Origin: Bacteroides sp.
GTDB taxonomy: Bacteria; Bacteroidota; Bacteroidia; Bacteroidales; SM23-62
Direction of reading: 5' to 3'
Length of the DNA stretch: 15,435 nt
NCBI GenBank assembly: GCA_030589965.1
Contig: JAUUZM010000030.1
Coordinates: 1-15,435, forward strand
A model generated the notes under the pieces. It was not told where the DNA came from. It made no database searches and was given only the letters and a program-made list of their open reading frames with translations. Positions 14,578 through 15,435 of this stretch are shown here, piece by piece. Position 1 is the stretch's first letter. Each line of letters starts with the position of its first letter. Made by a program: the position numbers and the translations under genes.

Positions 14578-15132
14578 ATGACAAAAGAAGAAGCCAATAT
14601 TCCAATTCCAGATGAAGTTATTACAAGCAAAATTTATCTAATTCGTGGAAAGAATGTAATGTTAGATCAGGATTTAGCAGAACTGTACGACGTTGAAACC
14701 AAAAGACTAAACGAACAGGTAAAAAGGAACCTAAACAGATTCCCAGATGACTTCATGTTTCAACTTAATAATGAAGAGTTTAATAATTTGCGGTCGCAAA
14801 TTGCGACCGCAAATTGGGAGAAAAGACGAACAAATCCATATGCGTTTACTGAACATGGCGTTTTAATGCTTTCTAGCGTATTGAACAGTGATCGGGCTAT
14901 AAACGTAAACATCAGAATTATCAGGATATTTTCCAGAATGAGGGAGATATTATCAACTCATAAAGACATTCTATTTCAGCTTGATCAAATTCAGCAACAA
15001 CTTTCCGAACACGATAGCAGCATTCTATTGATCTTTGAATATATCAAACAACTAGAACAAGAAAAAGGACAACTGGCAGAGCAACAGAACCGCAGGAAAA
15101 TAGGATTCGGAAGGTCGGATAACAATATTTAA
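14578..15132 (+). CDS. ORF6N-domain DNA-binding protein (phage-type)
   Basis: A 184-residue protein. Residues about 10-97 are an ORF6N domain, a DNA-binding domain related to KilA-N and found in phage and large DNA virus proteins: IYLIRGKNVMLDQDLAELYD, then VKRNLNRFPDDFMFQLN, LRSQIATANW, and PYAFTEHGVLMLSSVLNS. A helical region with coiled-coil character (about 125-172, rich in Gln, Leu, Glu) follows, ending in a basic tail. Such genes are frequent in Bacteroidota genomes, often as single accessory genes; their cellular role is not established. It lies 200 bp beyond ssrA on the same strand, a common site for integrated elements, and is more AT-rich than its neighbours apart from a 31-bp palindrome at codons 70-80. 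Confidence 0.88.
   Translation: MTKEEANIPIPDEVITSKIYLIRGKNVMLDQDLAELYDVETKRLNEQVKRNLNRFPDDFMFQLNNEEFNNLRSQIATANWEKRRTNPYAFTEHGVLMLSSVLNSDRAINVNIRIIRIFSRMREILSTHKDILFQLDQIQQQLSEHDSSILLIFEYIKQLEQEKGQLAEQQNRRKIGFGRSDNNI
14785..14815. repeat. Perfect 31-bp palindrome inside the ORF6N coding sequence
   Basis: The left arm AATTTGCGGTCGCAA and its exact reverse complement flank one central A. It encodes the conserved NLRSQIATAN stretch of the ORF6N domain. Its core is much more GC-rich than the surrounding gene, and CGCAAATTG also occurs twice as a direct repeat 13 bp apart within it. Confidence 0.95.
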
Positions 15133-15435
15133 TCTTACAATCCGTCAGGCTTACATCATTACCCTTCCTGGTACAGGTATTCAAATTTAGTCAATAGTTG
15201 AAGATCCTCTTCCAGGTGGTTCTATAATTGTTTCCTTGCCTCCACATTTTTTTTTACCGCTTCATTCATCCGGATGAGGCGGTTTTTTATATCTAATAGA
15301 TAGTATATGACCATTGATATCCTTCTAATGATATTTAAGACTTTTTGTCATTAATAATAGATACTGGCTGGCTATGGTGAATATAAATCTCTCAGCTTAT
15401 TTTTCTTATATAGTGATTGATTTCTTTAAGGTCGC
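15133..15435. other. Right-edge non-coding region
   Basis: About 300 bp with no intact gene. A terminator lies at 15256-15288. On the minus strand a frame from 15245 to a TAA at 15159 is protein-like (ending LEEDLQLLTKFEYLYQEG) but has an in-frame TAG after seven codons and no ATG; it may be a gene relict. No copy of the tmRNA 3' end, which would mark an attachment site, was found here. The last 145 bp are AT-rich and featureless. Confidence 0.5.
15256..15288 (+). terminator. Rho-independent terminator downstream of the ORF6N gene
   Basis: ACCGCTTCAT (15256-15265) pairs with ATGAGGCGGT (15274-15283), one G-U pair, around an 8-nt loop and followed by a run of six T. It lies 123 bp after the ORF6N stop codon and would end that transcript. 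Confidence 0.85.

Noticed and set aside
14379..15435. Search for a duplicated ssrA 3' end as an attachment site
   Set aside because: No repeat of the T-arm/acceptor sequence was seen downstream within the window.

Overview
The window reads as a chromosomal segment of a Bacteroidota bacterium, probably of the Bacteroidales/Marinilabiliales type. The evidence is a SusC-style TonB-dependent receptor with an N-terminal carboxypeptidase-regulatory-like domain, a lipoprotein with an acidic run after its lipidated Cys, a promoter with the Bacteroidota -7 box TAnnTTTG (TACCTTTG at 9050-9057), and a tmRNA whose tag ends in ALAA and whose 3' CCA is not encoded. No species can be named from the sequence alone.

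Region 1 (130-3783, + strand) is a three-gene operon: a TonB-dependent receptor with the FRAP/His/NPDL signature typical of haem receptors, a HmuY-like surface lipoprotein 2 bp downstream, and a four-helix membrane protein resembling the HsmA family. It looks like a haem or related metallo-ligand uptake operon.

Region 2 (3806-7023, - strand) faces it. It holds a hexahaem c-type cytochrome lipoprotein with a short collagen-like Gly-X-Y linker, then a terminator, then the System II cytochrome c maturation pair ResB/Ccs1 and CcsA. Together regions 1 and 2 form a compact haem-themed locus: import, haem delivery and covalent attachment, and a haem-rich end product.

Region 3 (7024-7716) is about 690 bp without an intact gene. 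It contains two probable gene remnants (one resembling an rve-type integrase core, one ORF with an in-frame stop), a pair of 11-bp direct repeats 22 bp apart, and two perfect palindromes.

Region 4 (7717-13873) has housekeeping genes: a fungal-type saccharopine dehydrogenase (-), a divergent DEAD-box RNA helicase with a tandem-repeat Arg/Asp linker and a DbpA-type RNA-binding domain (+), and phosphoenolpyruvate carboxylase (-), tail to tail with the helicase with a 2-bp gap.

Region 5 (13983-15435) starts with the tmRNA gene ssrA (+), which also shows that the longest possible PEPC reading frame is over-extended. It is followed by a terminator and a phage-type ORF6N-domain gene carrying a perfect 31-bp palindrome inside its coding sequence. 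ssrA is a classic integration target, so this right end may be an island boundary.
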